Of a stretch of 64,000 nt of DNA, positions 8,986 to 18,116 are shown one piece after another. The stretch covers positions 23,700-87,699 of the forward strand of contig CAOKOL010000011.1 of NCBI GenBank assembly GCA_948470335.1, read 5' to 3'. The position numbers and the translations under genes were made by a program. This DNA comes from an uncultured Lachnospiraceae bacterium. Its GTDB lineage: Bacteria > Bacillota > Clostridia > Lachnospirales > Lachnospiraceae. Below the pieces are notes generated by a model. That model made no database searches and had not been told where the DNA came from. It saw only the letters and a program-made list of their open reading frames with translations. How positions within the stretch are numbered: the first letter of the stretch is position 1; every line of letters begins with the position of its first letter.

Positions 8986-10302
8986 TTATTCCGGCTCTGC
9001 TGACTTCCTTCCGGACCGTATATGTGTCACAAACTGCTCCGCCGTCCTGCCGGACAGTCCGCCGTGGTTCAGCTCCCATATGTTGGCTTCCGCCAGAAGC
9101 TGCTCCTCGGACATATCAATCCGATACCGCAGGGCCAGTTGTCTGACGATTTCCCGGAACTCTTTCTGATCCGGCTTCCCGTAATAAATCTGGATACCGA
9201 ACCGGGACACCAGGGAGAGCTTTTCCTGCACCGTGTCGTTTACGTGAAGGTCATCCTGAAGCTCACGTTTATCGCTGTATTTTTCCCGGATCAGATGGCG
9301 GCGGTTGGAGGTGGCATAGATCAGCACATTGTCCGGCCGCTTTTCCAGACCGCCCTCAATGATCGCTTTCAAATATTTATATTCTACCTCAAAATCTTCA
9401 AAAGACAAGTCGTCCATCATCAGAATAAACTTATAATTTCTGTCTTTGATCTGGGCGATGATATAGGGCAGCTCCTCCAACTGATGCTTGTATACCTCAA
9501 TCATCCGCAGCCCACGGTCATAATATTCATTCATCAGCGCTTTTATGCTTGAGGACTTGCCGGTGCCGCTGTCGCCGTATAAAAGGCAGTTATTGGCCCT
9601 GCGCCCTTCCACAAAAGCTTCCGTGTTGGCCCTCAGCTTGGCCTTCTGCCGCTCATAGCCGATCAGATCTTTCAGATAAATATGGGCGATATTCGGAATG
9701 GGCCTGATCTGTGCCGCCGCCCCTTTTCCCTCAATGCGGAATGCCTTGTGAAGCCCCAGCCTGCCCACGCCGCAGTCCTTATAAAAGCCGGTTACGATAT
9801 CCAGATATTCCTCCGGACTTCCCGCCCCAGCCAGTTGAACGCTCAGCGCTTCAATCCGGTCCCGGATACGGCTGTTAAATATCTTGCTGTTCCCTCCGGC
9901 GCCGTCATAATCCGCCGTCATTTTCATCAGATCCGTATGAAAAACCCGGTCAATCTGCTCCAGCGGATAGTCAAACAGTGCCTTGAAAATTTTAAAATCA
10001 TGGCAGGCAAACGTATTAATGCTGCCCTCTACCCTGCCTTTCACCTCACAGGCCATACTGAATGCATTTTCATGGCAGGCCAGCTCATAGGCCAGATAGC
10101 TGTGCCAGAGATTGCCTCCGAAGCCGTGGGAGCCGGCCAGCTCAAGAAGGCCGTTTACCACAGCGTAAAGCCGCTCCTCTCCTTCTCTTGTCGGACTGTT
10201 CTTCTCGGCCTGTTCCATCACACAGACCATACCGTCATAAATATCCTGACATTCCAAAGTGCGGTAAATGATTCTGTCGTTTATGCGCAAATGATTCAAC
10301 AT
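8986..10302 (-). CDS. DUF815 family AAA ATPase
   Basis: 438 residues. The N-terminal 200 residues resemble nothing I recognise. The C-terminal ATPase has Walker A GDSGTGKS at about 243-250, a Walker B region FILMMDDLSF and the family signature IYATSNRRHLI with a following Arg-rich stretch. DUF815 proteins are widespread P-loop ATPases of unknown function. The start follows AAAGGAAAATAAC, which includes the stop codon of the upstream membrane protein gene, with one base between them. The tight linkage to ppx/ppk makes it part of the same transcript. Confidence 0.85.
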   Translation of the reverse strand: MLNHLRINDRIIYRTLECQDIYDGMVCVMEQAEKNSPTREGEERLYAVVNGLLELAGSHGFGGNLWHSYLAYELACHENAFSMACEVKGRVEGSINTFACHDFKIFKALFDYPLEQIDRVFHTDLMKMTADYDGAGGNSKIFNSRIRDRIEALSVQLAGAGSPEEYLDIVTGFYKDCGVGRLGLHKAFRIEGKGAAAQIRPIPNIAHIYLKDLIGYERQKAKLRANTEAFVEGRRANNCLLYGDSGTGKSSSIKALMNEYYDRGLRMIEVYKHQLEELPYIIAQIKDRNYKFILMMDDLSFEDFEVEYKYLKAIIEGGLEKRPDNVLIYATSNRRHLIREKYSDKRELQDDLHVNDTVQEKLSLVSRFGIQIYYGKPDQKEFREIVRQLALRYRIDMSEEQLLAEANIWELNHGGLSGRTAEQFVTHIRSGRKSAEPE

Positions 10303-10303
10303 G

Positions 10304-11650
10304 TTATTTTCCTTTATAATCGTCTATCGCAATACTGTTGACGCCATAGTAACTGGCCATTCCTCCGTTTGCCCAGTTTGAGCTGTCCGGCGACAGATCG
10401 CTGGTATCGGCGCATCCGGTATATTTCGTCTGTGACTGCAGCGCATAAGTTGTAATATCCAGATTCCCCATGGCCTTCTGTTCATAGATATAATTTTCTC
10501 TCTGCATAAAGAGAACATGTATATTCATAATATCCATCACGCCGAACGTAAACCAGATACAGAAATAAAAGGTAATAATTCCCCCGGCAGCCATAAGCGC
10601 CGGCTTCCACTGGGTCTGAAACAGCGCCGCTGCCAGCATCAGGCAGGAAGCCAGCATAAAGACAACCGGACCAAACATGGCTCTCGTCTCTATATACGGC
10701 GTGCCGATCAGCGCATAATTGGAAGCCAGACCGCCCAGAAAGACCAGAGAAGCGGATACCAGCAGCTCTTTCTGCCTTTTATAATACCAGCAAAACACAA
10801 ACAGTATAATAAATGCGATCACCAGCCAGGAACAATGGGCTCTGGTCGCATCAATACAGGCTGCCAGCCGGCCGGCATATTTGATCAAAAAGGGCGTGTC
10901 ATCCTGGTACAAAGACAGGCGCGCCAGATTTCCCGGCGCCAGAATCAGAATCAGCCAGCTGATCAGTCCGCTGACAATCGCCGTTACGGACCATACCGGA
11001 ACTTTGCGCTTTGCGTATATAAAATAAACTACAAACAGCCCCTGCACCAGAAGACATGCCGCCGAAGAATTCTCGCTGAATCCCCCGGCCAGCGCGGACA
11101 GCACCGTAATCCCAATCCCCCGGCCCACACCGGAAAAGTCACAGATTTCCATCTGATAACAGCGGTAAACCAGCAGTACTGCCAGCATCAGCGTCGTTCC
11201 CCACACATAATTGACCGAACAGGCCTCCGTAAAAAACATCATTCCGTACCAGGGAATCAGCAGCCATAAGATAAAATGGATGCACCAGTACAATACGCCG
11301 TTAAACTTTCCCCGGGGATTTCCATGAAAATACAGCAAAGCCCCGAATATGGTGTAAATTATGCCGTTCAGAACATTAAACATTTCCTCGCCGTGCCCAC
11401 TGGCCAGAATCAGCTGCAGAAAAAAATGCGGATAGGTCCGGCCGGACCAGGTCTGATAGTGACTTTTCATGGACTCGATCACACTGCCAAGCCCGGTCAG
11501 TCTTTCTCCCGTAGCAAAGCTGAAATGATAATTAAAAGCATCCCCCACGAAATGGCTGTAATGGTTTAACATAATTGCAGCGACACAGGTAACGGCCATG
11601 CATACTGCCAGTTTTTTCTGGTCTTTTGTAATCGAAAATTTTGATAACAC
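10304..11650 (-). CDS. Polytopic membrane protein, DUF6056-like (glycosyltransferase-C-like fold suspected)
   Basis: 448 residues with about 11 hydrophobic segments. The first external loop carries HYSHFVGDAFNYHF and TWSGRTYPHFFLQ. This arrangement is seen in DUF6056-type membrane proteins found near cell-envelope glycan genes. The C-terminal tail after the last helix is hydrophilic (TKYTGCADTSDLSPDSS). The start is GTG at 11648-11650, preceded by GGGGAGGGAAGAA. The start lies 14 bp after the folC-pheA stop and the gene ends 1 bp before the DUF815 start. A role in transferring a lipid-linked sugar would fit the family, but no catalytic residue can be assigned from this reading. Confidence 0.6.
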   Translation of the reverse strand: MLSKFSITKDQKKLAVCMAVTCVAAIMLNHYSHFVGDAFNYHFSFATGERLTGLGSVIESMKSHYQTWSGRTYPHFFLQLILASGHGEEMFNVLNGIIYTIFGALLYFHGNPRGKFNGVLYWCIHFILWLLIPWYGMMFFTEACSVNYVWGTTLMLAVLLVYRCYQMEICDFSGVGRGIGITVLSALAGGFSENSSAACLLVQGLFVVYFIYAKRKVPVWSVTAIVSGLISWLILILAPGNLARLSLYQDDTPFLIKYAGRLAACIDATRAHCSWLVIAFIILFVFCWYYKRQKELLVSASLVFLGGLASNYALIGTPYIETRAMFGPVVFMLASCLMLAAALFQTQWKPALMAAGGIITFYFCIWFTFGVMDIMNIHVLFMQRENYIYEQKAMGNLDITTYALQSQTKYTGCADTSDLSPDSSNWANGGMASYYGVNSIAIDDYKGK

Positions 11651-11664
11651 TTCTTCCCTCCCCG

Positions 11665-14139
11665 TTAATAATTCCCCAGAATCTTCATACTGACAGCTTC
11701 CTCCGAAATCCCGGTCAGCGCATTGCAGACGCCGCTGTCGCTTAAATTCCCGGTAAACTCCACGAAAAACCGATATTCCCAGGTCTGGCCCGGCACCGGT
11801 CTGGACTCGATCTTGAACATATTCAGCCCGTTGAAAATAAAATGGGACAGGATATTGTACAGAGAGCCGCTTTCATGGGCCACTTCGAAGCAGATACAGA
11901 TTTTGGAAGCCGTTTTCGCATACACTTTGCGGCTGCTGGTAATCACAAACCGGGTGGTATTGCTGCTGTTAAAATTCAGGGGCGCCTTAACCACTGACAG
12001 CCCGTAGATGCTGCCGGACATGGCGCTGGCAATGGCTGCCTTGCGGGGATCTCCCTCTTTCACCACCCGCTGGGCCGCCACCGCCGTATTCTCCACGCTG
12101 ACCTGATGCCAGCCTTTATGCTCGTTTAAAAATTTCTGGCACTGCATCAGCGCCTGGGGATGGGAATAAACCAGTTCGATTTCCTCCATAGAAGCCCCCG
12201 GCAGTCCCAGCAGGGCATGGTCTACCTTAACTTCAACCTCACCCACAATATAATTGTCATACTTCGCCAGCAGATCGTACACGTCCCCCACCGTTCCGGC
12301 CGTGGAATTCTCGATAGGCAGAACGGCAAAATCGGCCCGTCCTCCCGACAGGGCGTTCATGGCGTCCTCCCAGGTTTTTACATAAAATCCCTTGAAGTCC
12401 TCTCCGAAATATTCCATGGCCGCCATATGGGCGTAAGCGCCGGGAACACCCTGATATACCACCCGGGCCCCCTCTTTTGGCAGCCTTTCGATCTGTTCAA
12501 AAGGAAGCCTGCTGCCCATGCCTTCTTCCTCCAGCATCTGATACTGGCGTTTTCTGCTGATGGCCATCATCTGCCGCATCAGCTCCCGCATGCCGGCTTT
12601 ATTAAACGGATTCTCTGCCAGCGCTTCCACCCTGGAAAGTTTTTCCTGCTCTCTGGACAGATCCCGGACCGGTTTGCCGGTAGTCATCTTATACCGGGCC
12701 ACCTGATCTGACAGCTCCATCCGCCGCTCAAAAATTTCCACCAGACGGCCGTCCAGCTCATCCAGCTCCTGACGGATCAGAGACAGATCCCGGACCGATT
12801 CCGGTCCGCAGACTTGCTCCTGATTCAGACAGGCCTTTTTTTTTAACCTCTCCAGTATCCCGGACAGCTCATGAAGAAAGGTCAGAGAACCAAATACGAC
12901 GATTACCCCTTCCGGGCCGGCCGCCGAAAGTGCTTTGCGGGCCGCTTCCTCATAGGAATCCGACGCCTCCGCCTTTCCGCCCTGCCGCCGGATCACCTCC
13001 GCCAGCTTTTGGGCCGAAAGGGCCCTGGGGCTGTCGGGCGTCAGCGTAAAAATCCGCTCCGCCGCGCCGTGGGTAATGGACACCACCTGCTCATAATCTT
13101 TATCTGCCAGAATCCCCATGATATAAACCACATGATCCCGGTCGAAATAGTAATCCACAGACTCCCGCAGCTTTTTGGCCGCAGGCGGATTATGAGCCCC
13201 GTCGATCACCACCCTGGGATTCTGACCCACCATCTCAAACCGGCCGTGCCACTGCGCCCCGGCCAGTCCCGCATAGATATGTTCCTTCCTGATTTCAAAT
13301 CCGTTCCGGGCCAGCGCCTCGGCCACCTCCACCGCCAGACTGGCATTTTCCGTCTGATAACGCCCCAGCAGGCCGATTCGAAGCCCCTGATACTCTTTAT
13401 AATCAAACACCATAAAGGACCTTCCGTCAGCCTCCGTCAGTCCCTCGCAAACCGTCAGCCGGTCCGGCGCCGTCTTTGTCAGGGAAACGCCCACGGCGGC
13501 GCACTGCTCCTCCACCGCCCGCTCCGCTTCTTCTGACTGGGCGCACATCACGGCTTCCATGCCGGATTTGATAATGCCGGATTTGGTATGGGCGATCTCA
13601 TACACCGTGTTCCCCAGATACTGCATATGGTCAAGGCCCACGGCGGTAATCACGGCGCAGACTGCCGTGGTAATCACATTGGTGGCATCCTCCCTGCCGC
13701 CCAGGCCGCACTCCAGCGCCACGATATCGCACTGATGGCCGGTAAAGTGCAGAAAGCCGATGGCAGTCTCCACTTCAAACAGGGTAGGCTGGGCAAACCC
13801 GTCCGCAATCATGGACCGGCAGGCCTCCCGAACCTGCTCCGTATACCGGCAGAATTCCTCTCTGGTGATCATTTCCCCGTTAATCTGTACAAATTCTTCA
13901 TATTCAAATACTCGGGGAGAGATATACCGTCCCACCCGGTATCCCGCTTCGCTTAAAATCTGGCTGACAAAGGCAAGAACGGACCCTTTTCCGTTGGTGC
14001 CTGCGATATGGACGAATTTCAGCCGGTCCTGGGGATTCCCAAGCCGCCGAAGCAGCTCCCCCATGGAATCCAGGCCCAGCACCCATCCCAAAGACAGCTC
14101 CACCTCCCTTAAATATGCCCTCGCTTCCTCGTAATTCAT
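11665..14139 (-). CDS. FolC-PheA fusion: folylpolyglutamate/dihydrofolate synthase joined to chorismate mutase-prephenate dehydratase
   Basis: 824 residues with four domains. Residues 1-430 are a full FolC: P-loop HIAGTNGKGS at 44-53, TKSGIIK, and VVIDGAHNPPA at about 310-320. Residues 448-535 are an AroQ-type chorismate mutase (IRQELDELDGRLVEIFERR). Residues 558-735 are prephenate dehydratase (VYQGVPGAYAHMAA, LPIENSTAGTV, NTTRFVI). Residues 745-824 are an ACT domain with the phenylalanine-binding ESRP at 778-781. It therefore combines folate polyglutamylation with phenylalanine synthesis and feedback control. The junction (residues 431-447) contains an A9 run, and no ATG, GTG or TTG start for a separate PheA lies between the FolC end and the mutase domain. 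The start has AAAGGAGC. An assembly indel at A9 is the main alternative explanation. Confidence 0.88.
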   Translation of the reverse strand: MNYEEARAYLREVELSLGWVLGLDSMGELLRRLGNPQDRLKFVHIAGTNGKGSVLAFVSQILSEAGYRVGRYISPRVFEYEEFVQINGEMITREEFCRYTEQVREACRSMIADGFAQPTLFEVETAIGFLHFTGHQCDIVALECGLGGREDATNVITTAVCAVITAVGLDHMQYLGNTVYEIAHTKSGIIKSGMEAVMCAQSEEAERAVEEQCAAVGVSLTKTAPDRLTVCEGLTEADGRSFMVFDYKEYQGLRIGLLGRYQTENASLAVEVAEALARNGFEIRKEHIYAGLAGAQWHGRFEMVGQNPRVVIDGAHNPPAAKKLRESVDYYFDRDHVVYIMGILADKDYEQVVSITHGAAERIFTLTPDSPRALSAQKLAEVIRRQGGKAEASDSYEEAARKALSAAGPEGVIVVFGSLTFLHELSGILERLKKKACLNQEQVCGPESVRDLSLIRQELDELDGRLVEIFERRMELSDQVARYKMTTGKPVRDLSREQEKLSRVEALAENPFNKAGMRELMRQMMAISRKRQYQMLEEEGMGSRLPFEQIERLPKEGARVVYQGVPGAYAHMAAMEYFGEDFKGFYVKTWEDAMNALSGGRADFAVLPIENSTAGTVGDVYDLLAKYDNYIVGEVEVKVDHALLGLPGASMEEIELVYSHPQALMQCQKFLNEHKGWHQVSVENTAVAAQRVVKEGDPRKAAIASAMSGSIYGLSVVKAPLNFNSSNTTRFVITSSRKVYAKTASKICICFEVAHESGSLYNILSHFIFNGLNMFKIESRPVPGQTWEYRFFVEFTGNLSDSGVCNALTGISEEAVSMKILGNY
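12791..12808. other. Inverted repeat just downstream of the FolC/PheA junction
   Basis: Arms CGGACCG and CGGTCCG form a perfect 7-bp G+C-rich stem with a four-base loop. It lies 27 bases downstream of the A9 run in the coding direction. That is too far for a classical frameshift stimulator, but close enough to affect a ribosome or polymerase that has slipped. No T-run follows, so it is not a standard terminator. Confidence 0.4.
12836..12844 (-). repeat. A9 homopolymer at the FolC-PheA junction
   Basis: The coding strand reads TTA AAA AAA AAG. Loss of one A gives LKKRPV and a stop, which is a natural-looking FolC C-terminus. The run is exactly between the two enzymes. It may be a slippage site giving both FolC alone and the fusion, or a sequencing-sensitive position. 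Confidence 0.6.
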
Positions 14140-14174
14140 AGCTCCTTTATTCCTCCAAAGAATGATTTTTAAAA

Positions 14175-17100
14175 TTATTTTTTCCTGCCGTAAATCATTT
14201 CATCCAGTGTCCGATACAGTTTTTCTACCTCCACAGGCTTGGACAGATGCCCGTTCATGCCGCACTCCACCGACTTTTTCAGATCGTCGTCAAAGGCATT
14301 TGCCGACATGGCGATAATCGGCACGGTATGACAGTCTTCCCGTTCCATGCTCCGAATCGCACGGGCGGCATCCAGTCCGTCCATCACCGGCATCATAATA
14401 TCCATTAAAATCACGTCATAGGTACCCGGCTCCGTAGTGCGGATACGCTCCACGGCCTGGGCGCCGTCATAAACGCAGTCCACCTCAAAATCCCGTTCTT
14501 CCAGCAGACACTGGGCGATCTCGGCATTCAGCTCATTATCCTCCACCACCAGGACACGGCAGCCCGCAAAAGAAATCTCGCGGGTTTCCTCCGCTGCGGT
14601 TTCCATATCCTCACCCAGCGCCAGCGGAATGGAAAAGCTGAACGTACTGCCCTTTCCCGGTTCGCTTTCCAGCTGAATATTGCTCCCCATCATCTGTACC
14701 AGACGATTACTGATGGAAAGTCCCAGACCGGTTCCCTTCTGCTTGGAAGGATTTGCGCCGGATGCCTGCTCAAAGGACCGGAACACCCGCTCCTGTTCTT
14801 CCTTCACGATACCGACGCCCGTATCGCTCACTCCGAAATACAGGACGGCCTCCCCGTTTTTCTCACCGGTTTCCTCTACGGTCAGGATCACTTTTCCTTT
14901 CTCCGGCGTAAATTTTACCGCATTGCCCAGCAGATTAATCAGTACCTGGCTGATTCTCATTCTGTCCGCCACAAACCATCGGTGACGCAGATTGATCCTG
15001 CATACAAAATCAATCTCCTTGGCAGACGCCTGGGGCGTGATCAGCTCTCTGGCAGTGTCCAGCATTTCATTCATATTGAAATTGAAGGGCTCCAGTTTCA
15101 TCTTTCCGCTCTCAATTTTGGACATATCCAGAATATCATTAATCAGACCCAGCAGATAATCTGAAGAAGACCGTATTTTCTGCAGACAGTCCATCACCCG
15201 CTCCTGGCTCTGCCCCTGCTGCAGGGCGATGGCGGTCATGCCGATAATGCCGTTCATCGGCGTACGGATCTCGTGGCTCATACGAGACAGAAATTCCGAT
15301 TTGGCCTTGCTGGCAATATCGGACTGCCGCTGGTTCAGCTGACTCTGAATCATGCTGGCAAGCTCCGCAAGGTTCTGATACTCCTCGGAGTTTTCCAAAA
15401 GCTCCGGTCCGATTCCGAGAATACAGATATTGCCCATATAACTGCCGCTGTCATACAGAGGCAGCACCACGCCCCGCTGCCCGGGTCCGATGCCCAGAAA
15501 GCACCGAATCACCGGTTCTGCGCTGTCCTCCTCGGAAAAACAGCGGACCTCCTTTTCTCCCAGCCAGTCATAAAAGGCTTTCTTATCTTTTTCCCTGTAT
15601 TTTCTCACAGTCTCCTGTGTGTTCTCTCTCTCCCTGTGCCACTGATAATTCAGATAGCTGGAATTAAAATCAGGCCGCAGAAGAGAAACCAGCACGCCCT
15701 CCGCCTGATAAAACCGGCCGATCTTGCGGATCATCAGCATCATCTGGGCCGGGAAATCATCTCCCTTTCCAAACAAATTCAGCGCCACGGACACCAGATT
15801 CACGTCTTTGGTATAATCAAGAGAACTGACCTCCTGCCCCAAAAGCGCAGGCAGATCCGTCCGGTCTTTTTCAGATATATCCTCATAGGACATGTACTGC
15901 CTTTTTGCGCCGGCAGGTACAGAATTCCAGGCCAGCTTTGCCATGCGGATCAGCCGTTCTCCGCTCTGTTTTTGTTTCCCCAGGGCCAGGCCGGCCCGTA
16001 TGCGCAGGGCAAAGGTTTCTTCCCCAAATTCGGCCCCGGCCTTCTCAAGAAGCCCCAGGACAAATGCCTTACCCTGTTCCCCGGACTGATCTTCCAGCCA
16101 CAGCGCAATCTCATCTCTGTTCAGCCGCAGCGCCACCGTCCGGCAGCCGGTTTTTTCGGTCAGTGTCCGGCAGTCCTCACGGATTATCCCGCCGATTTCT
16201 TCCAGAATCATATCGCCAAACACAATGCCGTTTTTTTCGTCGCTCTCTTTCAGCCGATCCAGATACAGACTGAGCATAACGCCTTCCGGCCGTTCTTTCC
16301 TGCATTCCTCCAGATATTCGAGCCCGGCTCTGAAACCGTAAAGACCGGTTACGCCGTCCGTCGTATTTTTTCTGTACTGCTCCGCTTCTCTTTCTTTCTG
16401 TTCCTGAATATTCCGGATACTTCCCACCAGTTTCCACCGTCTGCCGTCCGTATCATAAACAGTCGTTCCCGACAGCGCCACCCAGACGTAATCCGCATCG
16501 CTTGGCCATTTCAGCCGAAACTCCGCATACCGCTGATCCGTCTTTCTGTGCAGATCCCGGATGACCGCTTCCCGATCTTCCTCATGGATATAGCTGGGAT
16601 TGATAAATCCGCTCTCAAATTCCTCGCACTGCCACTGGCCGCTCATTGTCTTATGGTTCACAATATCCAGTATATGATTCTGAATATCATAGGAAAAAAA
16701 GATATCCTGAGAGGATTCCAGCGCCACTCTGTACCGCTCCTTTTCCTCCAGCAGAATATTTTCCGCTTCTTTCTGCCGGTCCGTCAGATCCGATACCACG
16801 TCATATAAAGCGTCTATCTCCAAAATATTGGACGGCTTGAATTCCCGAAGGCCGGACTGTCCTTTGCTGATACACCGCATCAGTTTCCGAATCGGCCCGG
16901 TGAGATGTTTTACCAGTATATAGATGCCCAGAACGCCAAACAGAAGGCCAACCAAAACAGCGAACAGCATCCAGACATAAAGCCTGCGGCTCATTCCAAA
17001 CAGATCATCCTCCGTATCCAGCCCGAGAAGCACCCATTCCGTATTTTCATAAGGTACGTGGCTGCCGTACAGTCTCAGCGGGCAGACCACGGCATAAATG

Positions 17101-18113
17101 CCCTGTCCGCCGGTCCTGACATCCCGTACCCGGGAAAGACTTCTGTAATTCGTTTCTTCCAGAGCAAACCGATTGTCTGCGGACCGGACCAGATCATAAA
17201 GAATGCCTTTGCCGGTCAGCGGCATATACCGGCCGTCTTCTTCCCGGACTGCCAGCATATACCCGGACTGCTGGGCAGCGTTCAGCTCCGACACCGGAAA
17301 GTAATCATACAGGCTTTTGCAGGAAATTTCCACGCCAAGTACGCCGTACACCTGACCCTGATGCCGAAGCGGCAGAGAATATGTAATCATCTCATAGGGA
17401 TCGGCTATGTTTTTTTCCAGGGAAAAAGGCAGCGACCAGTATCCCAGATCCTCCGTGTCCGCATCACCGTACTCCGCTCCGGCCCGCCAGGGCTCATAAA
17501 AATAATTGTCGGAAGCATTCTGTCCCCGGCCGTCCATACGAAACCGGGTGGTCCAGTTTGTGTCCAGCGGAATGCTGAAAGATCTGGAAAGCCGCTTGTT
17601 TCCCCGTTCCAGCAACAGATCCGTATTGTTAACCGGATTGGTATTCGGATCGGAATCACGGATAAAAAAGCCGTCGAACTCCCCGGCCGTTTCCATGTCT
17701 CTGTCTGTCAGCACCAGAAAAATTCCCGTTACGGTTTGATTGTGCAGAACATCCAGACATTCCGGAACAAGTAAATCCAGCAGCTCCCCTTTCCTCTCAT
17801 CAGAAAGAAAGAACTCCTCCTGCGTCATACCGGCCTGCTGCAGACACTGGCCAAACAGGTCGTTCATCCGTTCTTCCTGCTCATGGATGGAGGACCAGCG
17901 CTGGTTCATTTCATTCTCCAGAATCACCTTGCGGTTTTCTACCAGCCGGTTCATCATGCCGCCGGAATATTCCGCCAGCGTTCCTGCCGTCCGTCTGACC
18001 ACCAGAGTGCCTATGGTAATAACGCCCTGTACAAGCATAATGGCAATCAAAGGTATCAGGAATATCCTGAAAATCGTCGATTTTTTTCTTTTATTGCCTT
18101 TTTCTTTTATCAT
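14175..18113 (-). CDS. Hybrid sensor histidine kinase (extracellular sensor, PAS, degenerate GGDEF, HisKA, HATPase, receiver)
   Basis: 1312 residues. A membrane helix at about 15-38 and another at 378-403 bracket an extracellular dCache-like sensor. A HAMP-like segment at 404-450, a PAS/PAC region at about 460-575 and a diguanylate-cyclase-like domain at 580-745 follow. In the last, the GGDEF motif is replaced by NRDEI, so it should be inactive. A GAF-like region at about 760-920 precedes HisKA with His947 (FLSRMSHEIRTP), an HATPase domain (N-box NLLGNAVKF, DTGVGI, GTGLGL) and a receiver domain with Asp1238 (VILMDIMMP). The output is phosphotransfer to an unlinked partner, because no response regulator or DNA-binding gene lies beside it. 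It starts 3 bp after the solute-binding lipoprotein gene, which suggests that the two proteins work together. Confidence 0.9.
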   Translation of the reverse strand: MIKEKGNKRKKSTIFRIFLIPLIAIMLVQGVITIGTLVVRRTAGTLAEYSGGMMNRLVENRKVILENEMNQRWSSIHEQEERMNDLFGQCLQQAGMTQEEFFLSDERKGELLDLLVPECLDVLHNQTVTGIFLVLTDRDMETAGEFDGFFIRDSDPNTNPVNNTDLLLERGNKRLSRSFSIPLDTNWTTRFRMDGRGQNASDNYFYEPWRAGAEYGDADTEDLGYWSLPFSLEKNIADPYEMITYSLPLRHQGQVYGVLGVEISCKSLYDYFPVSELNAAQQSGYMLAVREEDGRYMPLTGKGILYDLVRSADNRFALEETNYRSLSRVRDVRTGGQGIYAVVCPLRLYGSHVPYENTEWVLLGLDTEDDLFGMSRRLYVWMLFAVLVGLLFGVLGIYILVKHLTGPIRKLMRCISKGQSGLREFKPSNILEIDALYDVVSDLTDRQKEAENILLEEKERYRVALESSQDIFFSYDIQNHILDIVNHKTMSGQWQCEEFESGFINPSYIHEEDREAVIRDLHRKTDQRYAEFRLKWPSDADYVWVALSGTTVYDTDGRRWKLVGSIRNIQEQKEREAEQYRKNTTDGVTGLYGFRAGLEYLEECRKERPEGVMLSLYLDRLKESDEKNGIVFGDMILEEIGGIIREDCRTLTEKTGCRTVALRLNRDEIALWLEDQSGEQGKAFVLGLLEKAGAEFGEETFALRIRAGLALGKQKQSGERLIRMAKLAWNSVPAGAKRQYMSYEDISEKDRTDLPALLGQEVSSLDYTKDVNLVSVALNLFGKGDDFPAQMMLMIRKIGRFYQAEGVLVSLLRPDFNSSYLNYQWHRERENTQETVRKYREKDKKAFYDWLGEKEVRCFSEEDSAEPVIRCFLGIGPGQRGVVLPLYDSGSYMGNICILGIGPELLENSEEYQNLAELASMIQSQLNQRQSDIASKAKSEFLSRMSHEIRTPMNGIIGMTAIALQQGQSQERVMDCLQKIRSSSDYLLGLINDILDMSKIESGKMKLEPFNFNMNEMLDTARELITPQASAKEIDFVCRINLRHRWFVADRMRISQVLINLLGNAVKFTPEKGKVILTVEETGEKNGEAVLYFGVSDTGVGIVKEEQERVFRSFEQASGANPSKQKGTGLGLSISNRLVQMMGSNIQLESEPGKGSTFSFSIPLALGEDMETAAEETREISFAGCRVLVVEDNELNAEIAQCLLEERDFEVDCVYDGAQAVERIRTTEPGTYDVILMDIMMPVMDGLDAARAIRSMEREDCHTVPIIAMSANAFDDDLKKSVECGMNGHLSKPVEVEKLYRTLDEMIYGRKK

Positions 18114-18116
18114 ATC

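Noticed and set aside
8942..9079. Longer N-terminus for Ppx
   Set aside because: It overlaps the DUF815 gene, adds 46 residues unlike the family, and has a poorer ribosome binding site than the ATG at 8941.
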